Source: Ramlibacter pallidus
GTDB lineage: Bacteria > Pseudomonadota > Gammaproteobacteria > Burkholderiales > Burkholderiaceae_C
DNA: 64,000 nt
Assembly (NCBI RefSeq): GCF_015070875.1
Contig: NZ_JADDIV010000001.1
Location: 651,144-715,143 of the forward strand
Direction of reading: 5' to 3'
Position 1 is the stretch's first letter. Every line of letters starts with the position of its first letter. The notes below the pieces were generated by a model. It was not told the DNA's origin, did no database searches, and worked only from the letters and a program-made list of their open reading frames with translations. The position numbers and the translations under genes are program-made. Positions 25,590 through 35,315 of this stretch are shown piece after piece.

Positions 25590-25665
25590 GCTTGTCTCCT
25601 TGCGTCTCCGGCCGGAGTCTAGGCAGCGGCCACCAGTCCGCAAAGTGATGAATTTCAACCGTTAT

Positions 25666-25682
25666 GATCGATGCCATCGATC
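25666..25682. promoter_or_regulatory. Candidate LysR operator (perfect dyad)
   Basis: GATCGATGCCATCGATC is a perfect 8-1-8 inverted repeat in the gap between the dioxygenase and the LysR gene, 21 bp before the LysR start. T25668 and A25680 fit the T-N11-A core expected for LysR-type regulators. Confidence 0.55.
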
Positions 25683-25703
25683 GCAATACGGGGGAACCCG
25701 GGC

Positions 25704-26588
25704 ATGGAACTGCGGCACCTGCGCTACTTCGACGCGGTGGCGGAAACGCTGAACTTCACACGCGCCGCCGAGCGGCTGCACGTGACGCAATCCACCCTGT
25801 CGCACCAGGTGCGGCAGCTGGAGGAGGAACTGGGCACCGCCCTGTTCGACCGTTCCGGCAAGCAGGTGCGCCTGACCGAAGCCGGCGAGGTGCTGCGCAG
25901 CCACATGACGCCGGCCATGCAGCAGATCGACCTGGGCCTGCAGGCGTTGCGCAGCCCGGGCGAGGCGATCACCGGCAGCATCCGGCTGGGCACCACGCCG
26001 AGCTTCAACACGCAGATGGTGCCGACCTGCGTGGCGACGCTGCTCAAGTCCTACCCCGGCCTGCAGGTGACGGTGGAGGAACTGGCGGCGGGGCAGATCC
26101 TCAAGCGCCTGCGCTCGGGACACCTGGACATGGCGGTGTCCTATCCGCCCGGCGAAGGCAGCGACCTCTGGTTCGAGCCGCTCTACAACGAGGAGCTGCG
26201 CCTGGTCGTCGCGCGCGAGCATCCGCTGGCGCGCCGGCGCAAGGTGCGGATGGTGGAGCTGCACAACCTGCGCATGGTGCTGCTGCCCGCGCAGTTCCTC
26301 ACGCGCAAGCTGCTGGACGACTGCTTCGCCGCTTCGGGCGCGCGGCCGGTGGTCGTCGCGCAGCTCAATTCCGTGTCGCCGATGATCGAGCTGATCCGGC
26401 AGACCGACCTGGCCGGGATCATCCCGGAGAGCGCCGTCGGCCAGCGCGAAGGCCTGCGCGTGATCCCGCTGGAGGATCCGACGCCGATCCGCACGCCGGG
26501 CATGCTGTGGCCGAAAGGCGCGTCGCGTTCGCCGGTGCTGAAGCACTTCGCCGAGATCATCCGGCGCGCGGCCGGCGAGGCGGCGTAG
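25704..26588 (+). CDS. LysR-type transcriptional regulator
   Basis: 294 residues: N-terminal winged HTH (MELRHLRYFDAVAETLNFTRAAERLHVTQSTLSHQVRQLEEELG, about 1-60) and a LysR substrate-binding domain. The divergent arrangement with the dioxygenase predicts control of the 15.2-25.6 kb block, with a pathway intermediate as likely inducer. The ATG at 25704 is the canonical LysR start; the frame stays open upstream. Confidence 0.9.
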   Translation: MELRHLRYFDAVAETLNFTRAAERLHVTQSTLSHQVRQLEEELGTALFDRSGKQVRLTEAGEVLRSHMTPAMQQIDLGLQALRSPGEAITGSIRLGTTPSFNTQMVPTCVATLLKSYPGLQVTVEELAAGQILKRLRSGHLDMAVSYPPGEGSDLWFEPLYNEELRLVVAREHPLARRRKVRMVELHNLRMVLLPAQFLTRKLLDDCFAASGARPVVVAQLNSVSPMIELIRQTDLAGIIPESAVGQREGLRVIPLEDPTPIRTPGMLWPKGASRSPVLKHFAEIIRRAAGEAA

Positions 26589-26642
26589 CGCCGCACCGAA
26601 AGCGTGCGCCGGGCCCGGCATGGAACCTGCTGAGGCCTGCGC

Positions 26643-27428
26643 ATGCAAAAACGCCACTTCACCCTGGGCTTCGCCCTCGCCGCCCTGTTCGCCGCCGCCG
26701 GCGCGCAGGCCCAGTCCGCCCTGGACGACGTCCTGAAGTCCAAAACGATCCGCATCGCGGTGCCCACCGACTTCCCCCCTTATGGCTTCGTCGGCACGGA
26801 CCTGAAGCCGCAAGGCCTGGACATCGAGATGGCGCAGTACATCGCGGCCAAGCTGGGCGTGAAGGCCGAACTGGTGCCGGTGACCACCGGCAACCGCATC
26901 CCCTACCTGCAGACGCGCAAGGCCGACCTGGTGATCTCCACGCTGGGCAAGAACCCGGACCGCGAGAAGGTCATCGACTTCACCGTCGCCTACTCGCCGT
27001 TCTTCATCGCGGTGTTCGCCGCGAAGACGCTGCCGGTGAAGGCGCCGGCCGACCTGGCCGGCAAGTCGATCTCGGTCACGCGCGGCTCGGTCGACGACAT
27101 GGAGCTGACCAAGGTCGCGCCCGCCGCCGCCGAACTGCGCCGCTTCGAGGACAACAACGCCACCGTCTCGGCCTACGTCGCTGGCCAGGTGCAACTGCTC
27201 GCCACGAGCGCGCAGGTCGCCGCCGCCATGTCGCAGAAGAACCCGCAGCTGGGCACCGAGCTGAAGTTCGTGCTGAAGAACTCGCCCAACTACATCGGCG
27301 TCGGCAAGGGCGAAGACAAGCTGCGCACGCGCGTCAACGAGATCCTGATGGAAGCGCGCCGCAGCGGCGAGATCGACCGGATGTCGGTGAAGTGGCTGGG
27401 CAGCCCCGCCGGGGAGCTGCCGAACTGA
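26643..27428 (+). CDS. Polar amino-acid ABC transporter substrate-binding protein
   Basis: 261 residues: signal peptide (about 1-23, cleavage near AQAQ) and an SBP_bac_3 domain: TIRIAVPTDFPPYGFVGTDLKPQGLDIEMAQYIAAKLG, LVISTLGKNPDREKVIDFTVAYSPFF. First gene of a four-gene importer (26.6-29.5 kb). The ligand cannot be read from sequence; related proteins bind glutamine, histidine or opine-like compounds. Confidence 0.92.
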   Translation: MQKRHFTLGFALAALFAAAGAQAQSALDDVLKSKTIRIAVPTDFPPYGFVGTDLKPQGLDIEMAQYIAAKLGVKAELVPVTTGNRIPYLQTRKADLVISTLGKNPDREKVIDFTVAYSPFFIAVFAAKTLPVKAPADLAGKSISVTRGSVDDMELTKVAPAAAELRRFEDNNATVSAYVAGQVQLLATSAQVAAAMSQKNPQLGTELKFVLKNSPNYIGVGKGEDKLRTRVNEILMEARRSGEIDRMSVKWLGSPAGELPN

Positions 27429-27429
27429 G

Positions 27430-28092
27430 ATGCGTGTCACCCTCGACTTCGCGGCGGTCCTGTCGCAGTGGCCGCTGCTGGTCAAGGGCGCGGTCTGGAC
27501 CCTGGCCCTCACCGCCATCAGCGCGGTGCTCGGCGTCGCCATCGGCGTGGCCTGCGCCTGGGCCCGCACGCACGGCGCGCCGTGGCTGCGCGCCATCGTG
27601 GCCGCGTACGTGGAACTGGTGCGCAACACGCCCTTCATCGTGCAGCTGTTCTTCGTCTTCTTCGGGCTGCCGGCCCTGGGCCTGAAGCTGTCGCCCGAAG
27701 CGGCGTCGGTGATCGCGATGGTGGTGAACCTCGGGGCCTATGCCACCGAGATCGTCCGCGCCGGCGTGGCCGCGACGCCGCGCGGGCAGCTGGAAGCGGC
27801 GGCGAGCCTGGCGTTGGCGCCGCGGCAGATCTTCCTGCGCGTGGTGCTGCCGCCGGCGCTGCGCAAGGTGTGGCCCGCCCTCGTCAGCCAGGTCGTGATC
27901 GTGATGCTCGGCTCCGCGGTCTGCGGCCAGATCTCCACCGAGGAACTGAGCTACGCCGCCAACCTGATCCAGAGCCGCAACTTCCGGTCCTTCGAAGCCT
28001 TCATCGTCGCCACCGCGCTGTACCTGGCGCTGGCCGTGCTCACGCGCCAGCTGCTGCAGTGGCTCGGCCCGCGTTTCCTGTTCGGGCGCTGA
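27430..28092 (+). CDS. Amino-acid ABC transporter permease (HisM/GlnP type)
   Basis: 220 residues, five membrane helices, with YVELVRNTPFIVQLFFVFFGLPALG near the centre and the EAA motif EAAASLALAPRQIFLRVVLPPALR. It starts 1 bp after the receptor gene and ends 1 bp before the second permease. Confidence 0.93.
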   Translation: MRVTLDFAAVLSQWPLLVKGAVWTLALTAISAVLGVAIGVACAWARTHGAPWLRAIVAAYVELVRNTPFIVQLFFVFFGLPALGLKLSPEAASVIAMVVNLGAYATEIVRAGVAATPRGQLEAAASLALAPRQIFLRVVLPPALRKVWPALVSQVVIVMLGSAVCGQISTEELSYAANLIQSRNFRSFEAFIVATALYLALAVLTRQLLQWLGPRFLFGR

Positions 28093-28093
28093 G

Positions 28094-28730
28094 ATGGTCG
28101 ACTTCTCGCTCTGGGACGTGGTGCGCAACCTGCTGCTGGCGGCGCGCTGGACCGTCGCGCTGTCGCTGATCGCCTTCGTCGGCGGCGGCGTGGTCGGCCT
28201 GCTGCTGCTGGTCGCGCGCCTGTCGCCCTCGCGCCCCGCGCGGCTGGCCGTCGCCGGCTACGTGCAACTGTTCCAGGGCACGCCGCTGCTGATGCAGCTG
28301 TTCCTGGCCTACTTCGGTTTCGCGCTGTTCGGCTTCGACACCTCCGCCTGGACCGCCGCCGCGGTGGCGCTCACGCTTTACACCAGCGCCTTCCTGGCCG
28401 AGATCTGGCGCGGCTGCGTCGAATCGGTGCCGCGCGGACAGTGGGAGGCGGCGCGCAGCCTCGCGATGAACTTCGGCGAGCAGCTGCGCCACGTGGTCCT
28501 GCCGCAGGCGCTGCGCATCGCGGTGCCCCCTACCGTCGGCTTCCTGGTGCAGGTGGTCAAGGGCACGGCGCTCGCCAGCGTGATCGGCTTCGTGGAGTTG
28601 ACCAAGGCCGGCACCATGATCACCAACGCCACCTTCAAGCCCTTCCTCGTCTACGGCTGCGTCGCGCTGCTGTACTTCGCCCTGTGCTTCCCGGTCAGCC
28701 TGTATGCCCGCCGCCTCGAGAGACAACTCC

Positions 28731-28747
<17 letters not shown>
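28094..28747 (+). CDS. Amino-acid ABC transporter permease, second subunit
   Basis: 217 residues, five helices, VQLFQGTPLLMQLFLAYFG and the EAA loop EAARSLAMNFGEQLRHVVLPQALRIAVPP. It forms the heterodimeric channel with the preceding permease. Its end overlaps the ATPase start by 17 bp. Confidence 0.93.
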
Positions 28748-29436
<689 letters not shown>

Positions 29437-29465
<29 letters not shown>

Positions 29466-30357
29466 GCGCGGGGCGCTTCGCGCGCTCCAGCACCGCGCGC
29501 GTGTCGCGCATCGGCGGCGCGCCGAACATGCGCGCATAGTCGCGCGTGAACTGCGGCACGCTCTGGTAGCCCACCTCGAAGGCCGCCGTGCTGGCGGCCA
29601 GCCCCTGGTCCCGCATCAGCCGCCGCGCCTCGACCAGCCGCAGCTGCTTCTGGAACTGCAGCGGCGTGAGCGAGGTGAGCGCCTTGAAGTGGCGGTGGAA
29701 GGCAGTCAGGCTCATGCGCGCCGCCGCCGCCAGCTGCTCCACCGGCAGGTCGGTCCGGTACTCCGAGCGCAGCAGCCGCAAGGCCTCGCCGAGGCGGCGG
29801 GCGTGACCGCCGGGTGCGGCCATGCCGCGCAGCACTTCGCCATGACGGCCCGCCAGCAGCCAGTAGTGCAGCTCGCGCGAGATGCCGGGATGCAGCAGGT
29901 GCGCGGCTTCGGGGCGGTCCAGCAGCTGCACGAGGCGTGCCGCGCAATCGAGCACCGCGGCATCCGCGAGCTCCACGTGCACCTGGCTGCCGCCGCGCGG
30001 CGCGGGGGGGGCCGGCAACTCCGCGCACAGCTCGGCGAGCAGCCCCTGGTCGAACTCCACCGCCACCGCGCAGTAGGGCTCGGCGGCGCTGGCGCGGACG
30101 ATGCGGCCGGTGACGGGCACGTCGGCGGTGACGACCACCGATTCGCCGGCTTGGACCTGCCGCACTTCGCCGCCCACGGTCAGCTGCTTGGCGCCTTGCA
30201 GGATCAGGCAAACGAGCGGCCGGTACACCGAATGCAGCGGTCCGGACGGCGCATGCACGCACATCATCCGCAGGCCCGGGAGCGGCGTCGCCGCCAGCCC
30301 GTCGCTTGTCGCATGCGACGCGGTGTAGGCCAGCACGGCGGAACGGAGGGTCTGCAT
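29437..30357 (-). CDS. AraC family regulator (AraC_N cupin type)
   Basis: 306 residues: N-terminal AraC_N-type sensing domain (VYRPLVCLILQGAKQLTVGGEVRQVQAGESVVVTADVPVTGRI) and a C-terminal double HTH (about 200-300: LPVEQLAAAARMSLTAFHRHFKALTSLTPLQFQKQLRLVEARRLM, AFEVGYQSVPQFTRDYARMFG). It diverges from a Tat-tagged SDR gene, which it probably controls. TAAGCT lies 7 nt before the ATG and there is no ribosome site. Confidence 0.9.
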
Positions 30358-30370
30358 GGCGGGCAGCTTA

Positions 30371-30389
30371 GCAAGGCACCGGGCCTTGC
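30371..30389. promoter_or_regulatory. Candidate operator for the AraC/SDR pair
   Basis: GCAAGGC-ACCGG-GCCTTGC is a perfect 7-5-7 inverted repeat just upstream of the AraC gene. Two further GGCAAG half-sites follow in the same gap. Suggestive only. Confidence 0.35.
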
Positions 30390-30494
30390 GCACCGGCCGC
30401 GGCAGGATCAGGCAAGTTTCCGGCGCTCGCGGGCAAGCCACGGCCGCGGCCCCTCCCTATCGTCCATGGACCCATCCACAGACAGGAGAGTCCC

Positions 30495-31328
30495 ATGAAC
30501 GAACGCATCCCCATGTCCCGCCGCGCCGTCCTGGCCGCCACCGCCGCCGCGGCCGGCGCCGCAGCCCTCCCCACCGCCGCGCAACCGGCACCCACGACCC
30601 GCCATCGCGTCGCGATCGTCACCGGCTCGTCGCGCGGCATCGGCGCCGCCACCGCGAAGCGGCTGGCGCGCGACGGCCATGCCGTCACCGTCAACTGCGT
30701 GGCCAACCGCGAACTCGCCGCGGGCGTGGTGCGCGACATCGAGCGGGCCGGCGGCCGCGCGATCTGGGTCCAGGCGGACGTGAGCGACCCGCGCGCGGTG
30801 CAGCGCCTGTTCGACGAGAACGAGCGCGCCTTCGGCGGAGTCGACGTCGTGGTGAGCAACGCCGGCGTGATGCGCCTGGCGCCCTTCCGGGACATGAGCG
30901 ACGAGGACTTCGCGCGCATGATGGACGTCAACCAGAAGGGCAGCTTCCAGGTGCTGCGCGAGGCGGCGCGGCGCGTGCGCGACGGCGGCCGCATCGTCAC
31001 GCTGTCGTCCAGCATCACGCAGCTGCGCACCGGCACCTACGGGCCGTACGCGGCGACGAAGGCCGCGCAGGAGATCTACGCCGCCATCCTCGCCAAGGAG
31101 CTGGAAGGTCGGATGGTCTCCGTCAACGCGCTCGCGCCGGGCGTGGTGAACACGACGCTGTTCACCGACGGCAAGACGCCGCAGCAGATCGCCGGCTTCG
31201 CGCAGCGCACGCCGCACAAGCGGCTGGGCGAGCCGGGCGACATCGCGGACGTGATCGCCGGCCTGTGCAGCCGCGACGGCGCCTGGATCAACGGCCAGAC
31301 GGTCTTCGCCAACGGCGGCATCGTCTGA
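30495..31328 (+). CDS. Short-chain dehydrogenase with twin-arginine signal
   Basis: 277 residues. The N-terminus is a Tat-like signal (SRRAVLAAT at 8-16, Ala-rich core, AAQPA near 28-32), followed by a complete classical SDR: TGSSRGIG (43-50), NAG (122-124), a Ser at 171-173, Tyr185 and Lys189 (YAATK). These enzymes reduce carbonyls with NAD(P)H and are normally cytoplasmic, so an export signal is odd. A good AGGAG site precedes the ATG. Divergent from an AraC gene. Confidence 0.88.
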   Translation: MNERIPMSRRAVLAATAAAAGAAALPTAAQPAPTTRHRVAIVTGSSRGIGAATAKRLARDGHAVTVNCVANRELAAGVVRDIERAGGRAIWVQADVSDPRAVQRLFDENERAFGGVDVVVSNAGVMRLAPFRDMSDEDFARMMDVNQKGSFQVLREAARRVRDGGRIVTLSSSITQLRTGTYGPYAATKAAQEIYAAILAKELEGRMVSVNALAPGVVNTTLFTDGKTPQQIAGFAQRTPHKRLGEPGDIADVIAGLCSRDGAWINGQTVFANGGIV

Positions 31329-31344
31329 CGCGTCGGCCTCGCCG

Positions 31345-32670
31345 TCAGGCCGGCGCGGACTGCGCCTGCAGCGTCGCGGCGAGCTGGCGCGCGGCCTTGG
31401 CGCTGGCGTTCCGGCCGGCGATGGCCAGCGCGGGCTTGCGCGCCAGCATGCCTTCGAACACCGCCCGCACCTCGTCGGCCCGCAGGCTCTCGATCAGCGA
31501 CAGCGTCTCCTGCGGCGGTGCCACGGCGCCGTCGACGAACAACTCCTCCACCGCCCGCTCCAGCGTCGCGTAGCTGCGCTCCAGGCCGCGCACGCGCGAC
31601 ACCATCAGCTGGTTCTTCGCGCGCTCCAGGTGGACGGGCGCGATGGCCTGCGCGTGCTCGCGCAGCAGCGTGCCGGTCGCGGCCAGCACCTGCTCCAGCT
31701 TGTCGGGCGCCGTGGTGGCGTGCAGCAGGAAGTCGTTCCAGGCCGCGCCGTGCTCCATCGACGACCCGACGCTGTAAGCCAGGCCCAGCCGCTCGCGCAC
31801 GGTGTCGGTCAGCGGCGCGGACATGCCGCCGCCGAACAGCATGGCGGCCGCCGACGCGGCGATGCGCCAGCGCGGGTCGCGCAGTTCGCCGGGCTGCGCC
31901 GGCCCCAGCGGCCAGGCGACGTTCAGGAACACCTGCGAGACCTGGCCGAAGCGCCGGCCGAGCGCACCCGACACCGGCCGCGGAGGCAGCGGCGCGTCCT
32001 CGCCGTCCGCGGCGGGCTGCGTGCGCATGCCCGCGAACAAGGCCTCCGCACGGGCGAAGAACGCCTCGGGGTCGATGTCGCCCGCGGCCGCCACGATCGT
32101 CTTGCCGGCCACATAATGGCTGCGCACGTGCGCCACCAGGTCGTCGCGGGTGAAGCGCGCGATGTTCTCCACCGTGCCGATCACCGGCATGCCCAGGGGG
32201 GCGTCGCCCCACAGCGCGCGGTCCAGCAGCGTGCTGGCGCTCTCTTCCGGGTCCTCGTCGTACTCGATGGCCTCCTGGCGGATCACCTCCAGCTCGCGCG
32301 CGAGCTCGTCCTCGGGGAACACGCTGTTCAGGACGATGTCCGCCACCATCTCCAGGAAGGCGTCCGCATGCCGGCCCAGGCCGCTCATGAAGTAGCCGGT
32401 GGTGTCCTTGCTGGTGAACGCGTTGACGTCGGCACCCAGCCGCTCCGCATCCAGGTTGATGGCCTGGACGTCCCGCGTGGCCGTGCCCTTGAAGGCCATG
32501 TGCTCCAGCACGTGGCTGATGCCGTTGCTTTCCGGGCTCTCGTCGCGCGAACCCACGCGCAGGAACACGCCCACGCTGGCACTGCGCAGGTGCGGCAGGC
32601 GCACGGCCAGCAGGCGGACGCCATTGGGCAGGGTTCGGACGAGAGGGGCGGGCGGGGTCGGCGGGTGCAT
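31345..32670 (-). CDS. M16 family zinc metallopeptidase
   Basis: 441 residues, two M16 halves. The inverted zinc motif HVLEH (in ISHVLEHMAFKGT, about residue 50) with a downstream glutamate (ELEVIRQEAIEYDEDPEE region) marks a catalytic subunit resembling mitochondrial processing peptidase/PqqL. The C-terminal half carries GVAYSVGSSM-like and AKNQLMVS segments. No signal peptide, so it is probably cytoplasmic. It diverges from the hydrolase at 32776. Confidence 0.92.
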   Translation of the reverse strand: MHPPTPPAPLVRTLPNGVRLLAVRLPHLRSASVGVFLRVGSRDESPESNGISHVLEHMAFKGTATRDVQAINLDAERLGADVNAFTSKDTTGYFMSGLGRHADAFLEMVADIVLNSVFPEDELARELEVIRQEAIEYDEDPEESASTLLDRALWGDAPLGMPVIGTVENIARFTRDDLVAHVRSHYVAGKTIVAAAGDIDPEAFFARAEALFAGMRTQPAADGEDAPLPPRPVSGALGRRFGQVSQVFLNVAWPLGPAQPGELRDPRWRIAASAAAMLFGGGMSAPLTDTVRERLGLAYSVGSSMEHGAAWNDFLLHATTAPDKLEQVLAATGTLLREHAQAIAPVHLERAKNQLMVSRVRGLERSYATLERAVEELFVDGAVAPPQETLSLIESLRADEVRAVFEGMLARKPALAIAGRNASAKAARQLAATLQAQSAPA

Positions 32671-32775
32671 GGTGGGCGCTCAGGATACCGCGCGGCCGCG
32701 CCGGACCGGGGCACCCGTAACACCTGTGCCGCTCCCGTTCAAGACCGCGACCCGCGCCACTGTCCCAATCCGGGG

Positions 32776-33693
32776 ATGACTTCCTCCGACATCGCCTCCA
32801 CCTCCGCCGGCCTGGCCTTCGGGCACAGCCGGGTGGCACGCTGGGCCGCCGCCGGCCTCCGCGCTGCCCACGGCCTGGCCCCCGACCTCGCCGCGCGCCT
32901 GGCCGTCCACCTCTTCTTCACGCCCTTCCCGACCAAGCTCTCCACCCGGCGCCGGGTGCCGCCGGCGTGGCGGGCCGAACGGCTCTCCACGGGACAGGAA
33001 GGCTTCGTACTGCTGCGCCACCGGCCCACCGAACAGGCGGACCTGCGGCGGCCGCGCGTGCTGCTCGTGCACGGCTGGGCCGGCGACGCGCTGCAGATGC
33101 GGCCGCTGGGCGAGGCCGTGGCCGCCGCCGGCTTCGAGCCCGTGCTGATGGACCTGCCGGCGCACGGGCGCAGCACCGGCTGGCGCTGCACCATGCCGCA
33201 GATCGTGCGCGGGCTGTTCGAGGCGCAGGCCCGCTGCGGCCCCTTCGACGCCATCGTCGCGCACTCCATGGGCGCGGTGGCGGGCCTGCATGCGATGGCG
33301 CACGGCCTGGCCGCCGGCCGCATGGTGGCGCTGGCGGCGTCGTCGCCGCCGGCCGCGGTGCTGCAATGGTTCGGCGATGCCTTCGGACTCGCGCCGGGCC
33401 TGCTGGCCCGCATGCGGCAGCGCATCGAAGAGCGCGAGCGGATGGCGCTGGAGCAGTTCGGGCCCGACTTGCTGGGCGCGCGCGTGCAGGTCCCGGTGCT
33501 GCTGGTGCACGACCGCGGCGACCGCATGGCGCCGGTGACGAACTCCACTGCGCTGGCGAACGCCCTGCCCGCGGCCACCCTGCGCATCACCGAGGGCCTG
33601 TCGCACCGGCGCATCCTGGCCGATGCGCAGGTGGTCGAATGGACGCTGTCCCACCTGGCCGGCCGCGAGGGAAGCGATGGCCGCGCCGATTGA
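32776..33693 (+). CDS. Alpha/beta hydrolase
   Basis: 305 residues: RVLLVHGWAGDALQMRPLGEAVAAAGFEPVLMDLPAHG (oxyanion region) and the nucleophile elbow AHSMGAVAG, with an acid in VLLVHDRGDRMAP and a C-terminal His in GLSHRRIL. Substrate unknown. CCCAAT lies 6 nt before the ATG without a ribosome site. It overlaps the thioesterase gene by 17 bp. Confidence 0.87.
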   Translation: MTSSDIASTSAGLAFGHSRVARWAAAGLRAAHGLAPDLAARLAVHLFFTPFPTKLSTRRRVPPAWRAERLSTGQEGFVLLRHRPTEQADLRRPRVLLVHGWAGDALQMRPLGEAVAAAGFEPVLMDLPAHGRSTGWRCTMPQIVRGLFEAQARCGPFDAIVAHSMGAVAGLHAMAHGLAAGRMVALAASSPPAAVLQWFGDAFGLAPGLLARMRQRIEERERMALEQFGPDLLGARVQVPVLLVHDRGDRMAPVTNSTALANALPAATLRITEGLSHRRILADAQVVEWTLSHLAGREGSDGRAD

Positions 33694-34114
33694 AACCTAC
33701 CGCGGCTTCGTCTACCCTTGGTGCATCGACCACATGGGGCACCTCAACGTGCAGTCGTACGTCGCGCGTTTCGACGAGGCCTCCTGGCACTTCCTGGCGG
33801 CGCTGGGCCTCACGCCCGCCTTCCTCGCGGCGCAGGACCGCGGCCTGGTGGCGCTGGACCAGCGCATCCAGTACCGGCGCGAGGTGCACGCGGGGTCGCT
33901 CCTGGCGGTCTCCACCGGGCTGCGGGAAGCCGGCGCCAAGACCCTGCGCTACCAGCATCGCATGCGCAACTGCGAAGCCGAAGGCGAGGTCGCCACGATG
34001 GACCTGCTGGTCGGCTACCTCGACAAGTCGTCGCGACGCCTCGTGCCGCTGCCCGAGGCCGTGCTGGCGACGGCGCGCGACTGGCTCGCCGACCCGCCCG
34101 GGCCCGCGCCATGA
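33677..34114 (+). CDS. Acyl-CoA thioesterase (4HBT hot-dog)
   Basis: 145 residues, one hot-dog domain with the 4-hydroxybenzoyl-CoA thioesterase-like motif CIDHMGHLNVQSYVARFDEASWHFL (catalytic Asp in IDHMGHLN). It releases CoA from acyl- or aroyl-CoA. Middle gene of a hydrolase-thioesterase-AraC operon (overlaps of 17 and 4 bp). Confidence 0.87.
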   Translation: MAAPIETYRGFVYPWCIDHMGHLNVQSYVARFDEASWHFLAALGLTPAFLAAQDRGLVALDQRIQYRREVHAGSLLAVSTGLREAGAKTLRYQHRMRNCEAEGEVATMDLLVGYLDKSSRRLVPLPEAVLATARDWLADPPGPAP

Positions 34115-34923
34115 CAGCCGCAACGCCGCCGCTGGTGGCCGCGCTCGGCTGGCTGCCGACGGCCGGTCCGCGCGGGCAACCGCAACTGGCCCTGCCCACC
34201 GACCTGTACATGGTGACGCTGCATTGCGGCGAAGACGCGCGGGGCGGCGCGGCACCCGGCATGGAGCTGGCCGTGACCCTGCTGCGCACCCGGCCGGAGC
34301 GCTTCCGCTCCCGCAGCGCCGGCACGCTGGCTTTCGCGCTGCTCACGCCGGCGGGCCTGCTGGCTTTCCTGCGCGCGCCGCTGGAGGGACTGGCCGACCG
34401 GCGCCTGCCCCTGGCGGCGTTCTGCAGCGCGGACGAGTTGCGGCGGCTGCGCGACGCGCTGCTGGCCTCTCCGGACCCTGCCTTGCGCATGCAGCTGTTC
34501 GCCGGCTGGATCGAGCGACGTGTCGCGCAGCGCCATCGCTACGGTGTCGCGCAGCAACGGCTGGCCGAAGCCGCCGCGCTGATCCAGGACCTGCAGGGAC
34601 CGCTCGACCTGGCGGGGGTGCGGCGCGAGCTGCGGGTCTCGCCGCGGCAACTCGAACGCGACTTCCGCGCCTGGCTCGGGGTGTCGCCCGCCACCTATGC
34701 GCGCACCGTCCGCTTCCAGCGCGCCGCGTGGCTGCTCGCCGGCGGCGGCGCGCTCGCCGACACCGCCGCGGCGCTGGCCTTCGCCGACCAGCCGCACCTC
34801 ACGCGCACCATCCGCCAATTGAGCTCGCTCACCCCTCGTGCGTTCGCGCGCGCCGCGGCCTCGTGCCGCACGCCCGGATCGCGCCTCCTCGCGGGGCGCG
34901 TCATCGTCGTGGACGCCGACTGA
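34111..34923 (+). CDS. AraC family regulator
   Basis: 270 residues; the C-terminal half holds the AraC HTH pair (GPLDLAGVRRELRVSPRQLERDFRAWLGVSPATYARTVRFQRAAWLL and DTAAALAFADQPHLTRTIRQLSSLTP). The N-terminal part (about 1-140) is not a cupin I recognise. ATGA overlap with the thioesterase gene suggests it regulates its own operon. Confidence 0.85.
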   Translation: MTAATPPLVAALGWLPTAGPRGQPQLALPTDLYMVTLHCGEDARGGAAPGMELAVTLLRTRPERFRSRSAGTLAFALLTPAGLLAFLRAPLEGLADRRLPLAAFCSADELRRLRDALLASPDPALRMQLFAGWIERRVAQRHRYGVAQQRLAEAAALIQDLQGPLDLAGVRRELRVSPRQLERDFRAWLGVSPATYARTVRFQRAAWLLAGGGALADTAAALAFADQPHLTRTIRQLSSLTPRAFARAAASCRTPGSRLLAGRVIVVDAD

Positions 34924-35084
34924 ACGCGTTGCGTGCCGGCGGCACGCGGACCGTGGCTCAGGCGCGCGTCCTACGCCATGACCGGCCTGCCGGAGGACCC
35001 CGGACGCCTTGCCGCCCCGAACAATGCGTTCACTTTGGCAACAGGGCGGCGCCGACGCGCAGTCCGCACACACGGGGGTCCACC

Positions 35085-35315
35085 ATGGCCGACGAAGCAG
35101 ACATCGCATTCGATTCCGAGCAGCGTCACCTGTCGCACGCCCTGGCCGCGCAGCGCCGCCGCGGCACCGTGCTCCAGCCGATCGGCAGCTGCCACCACTG
35201 CGGCAACGCGGACGCCATCGGCCAGCGCCTGTTCTGCGACAGCGACTGCGCCGCCGACTGGGAATACGAGGACGGATTGCGGCGCCGCCTCGGGTTGGCG
35301 CCGACGCGTCACTAG
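35085..35315 (+). CDS. Small protein with zinc-ribbon-like Cys cluster
   Basis: 76 residues. A central CHHC pair (about 36-39) and CDSDC (about 51-55) give the spacing CxxC-x11-CxxxC of a small treble-clef or zinc ribbon; the rest is charged. No family recognised. Its last 4 bp overlap the converging hydrolase gene. Confidence 0.7.
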   Translation: MADEADIAFDSEQRHLSHALAAQRRRGTVLQPIGSCHHCGNADAIGQRLFCDSDCAADWEYEDGLRRRLGLAPTRH

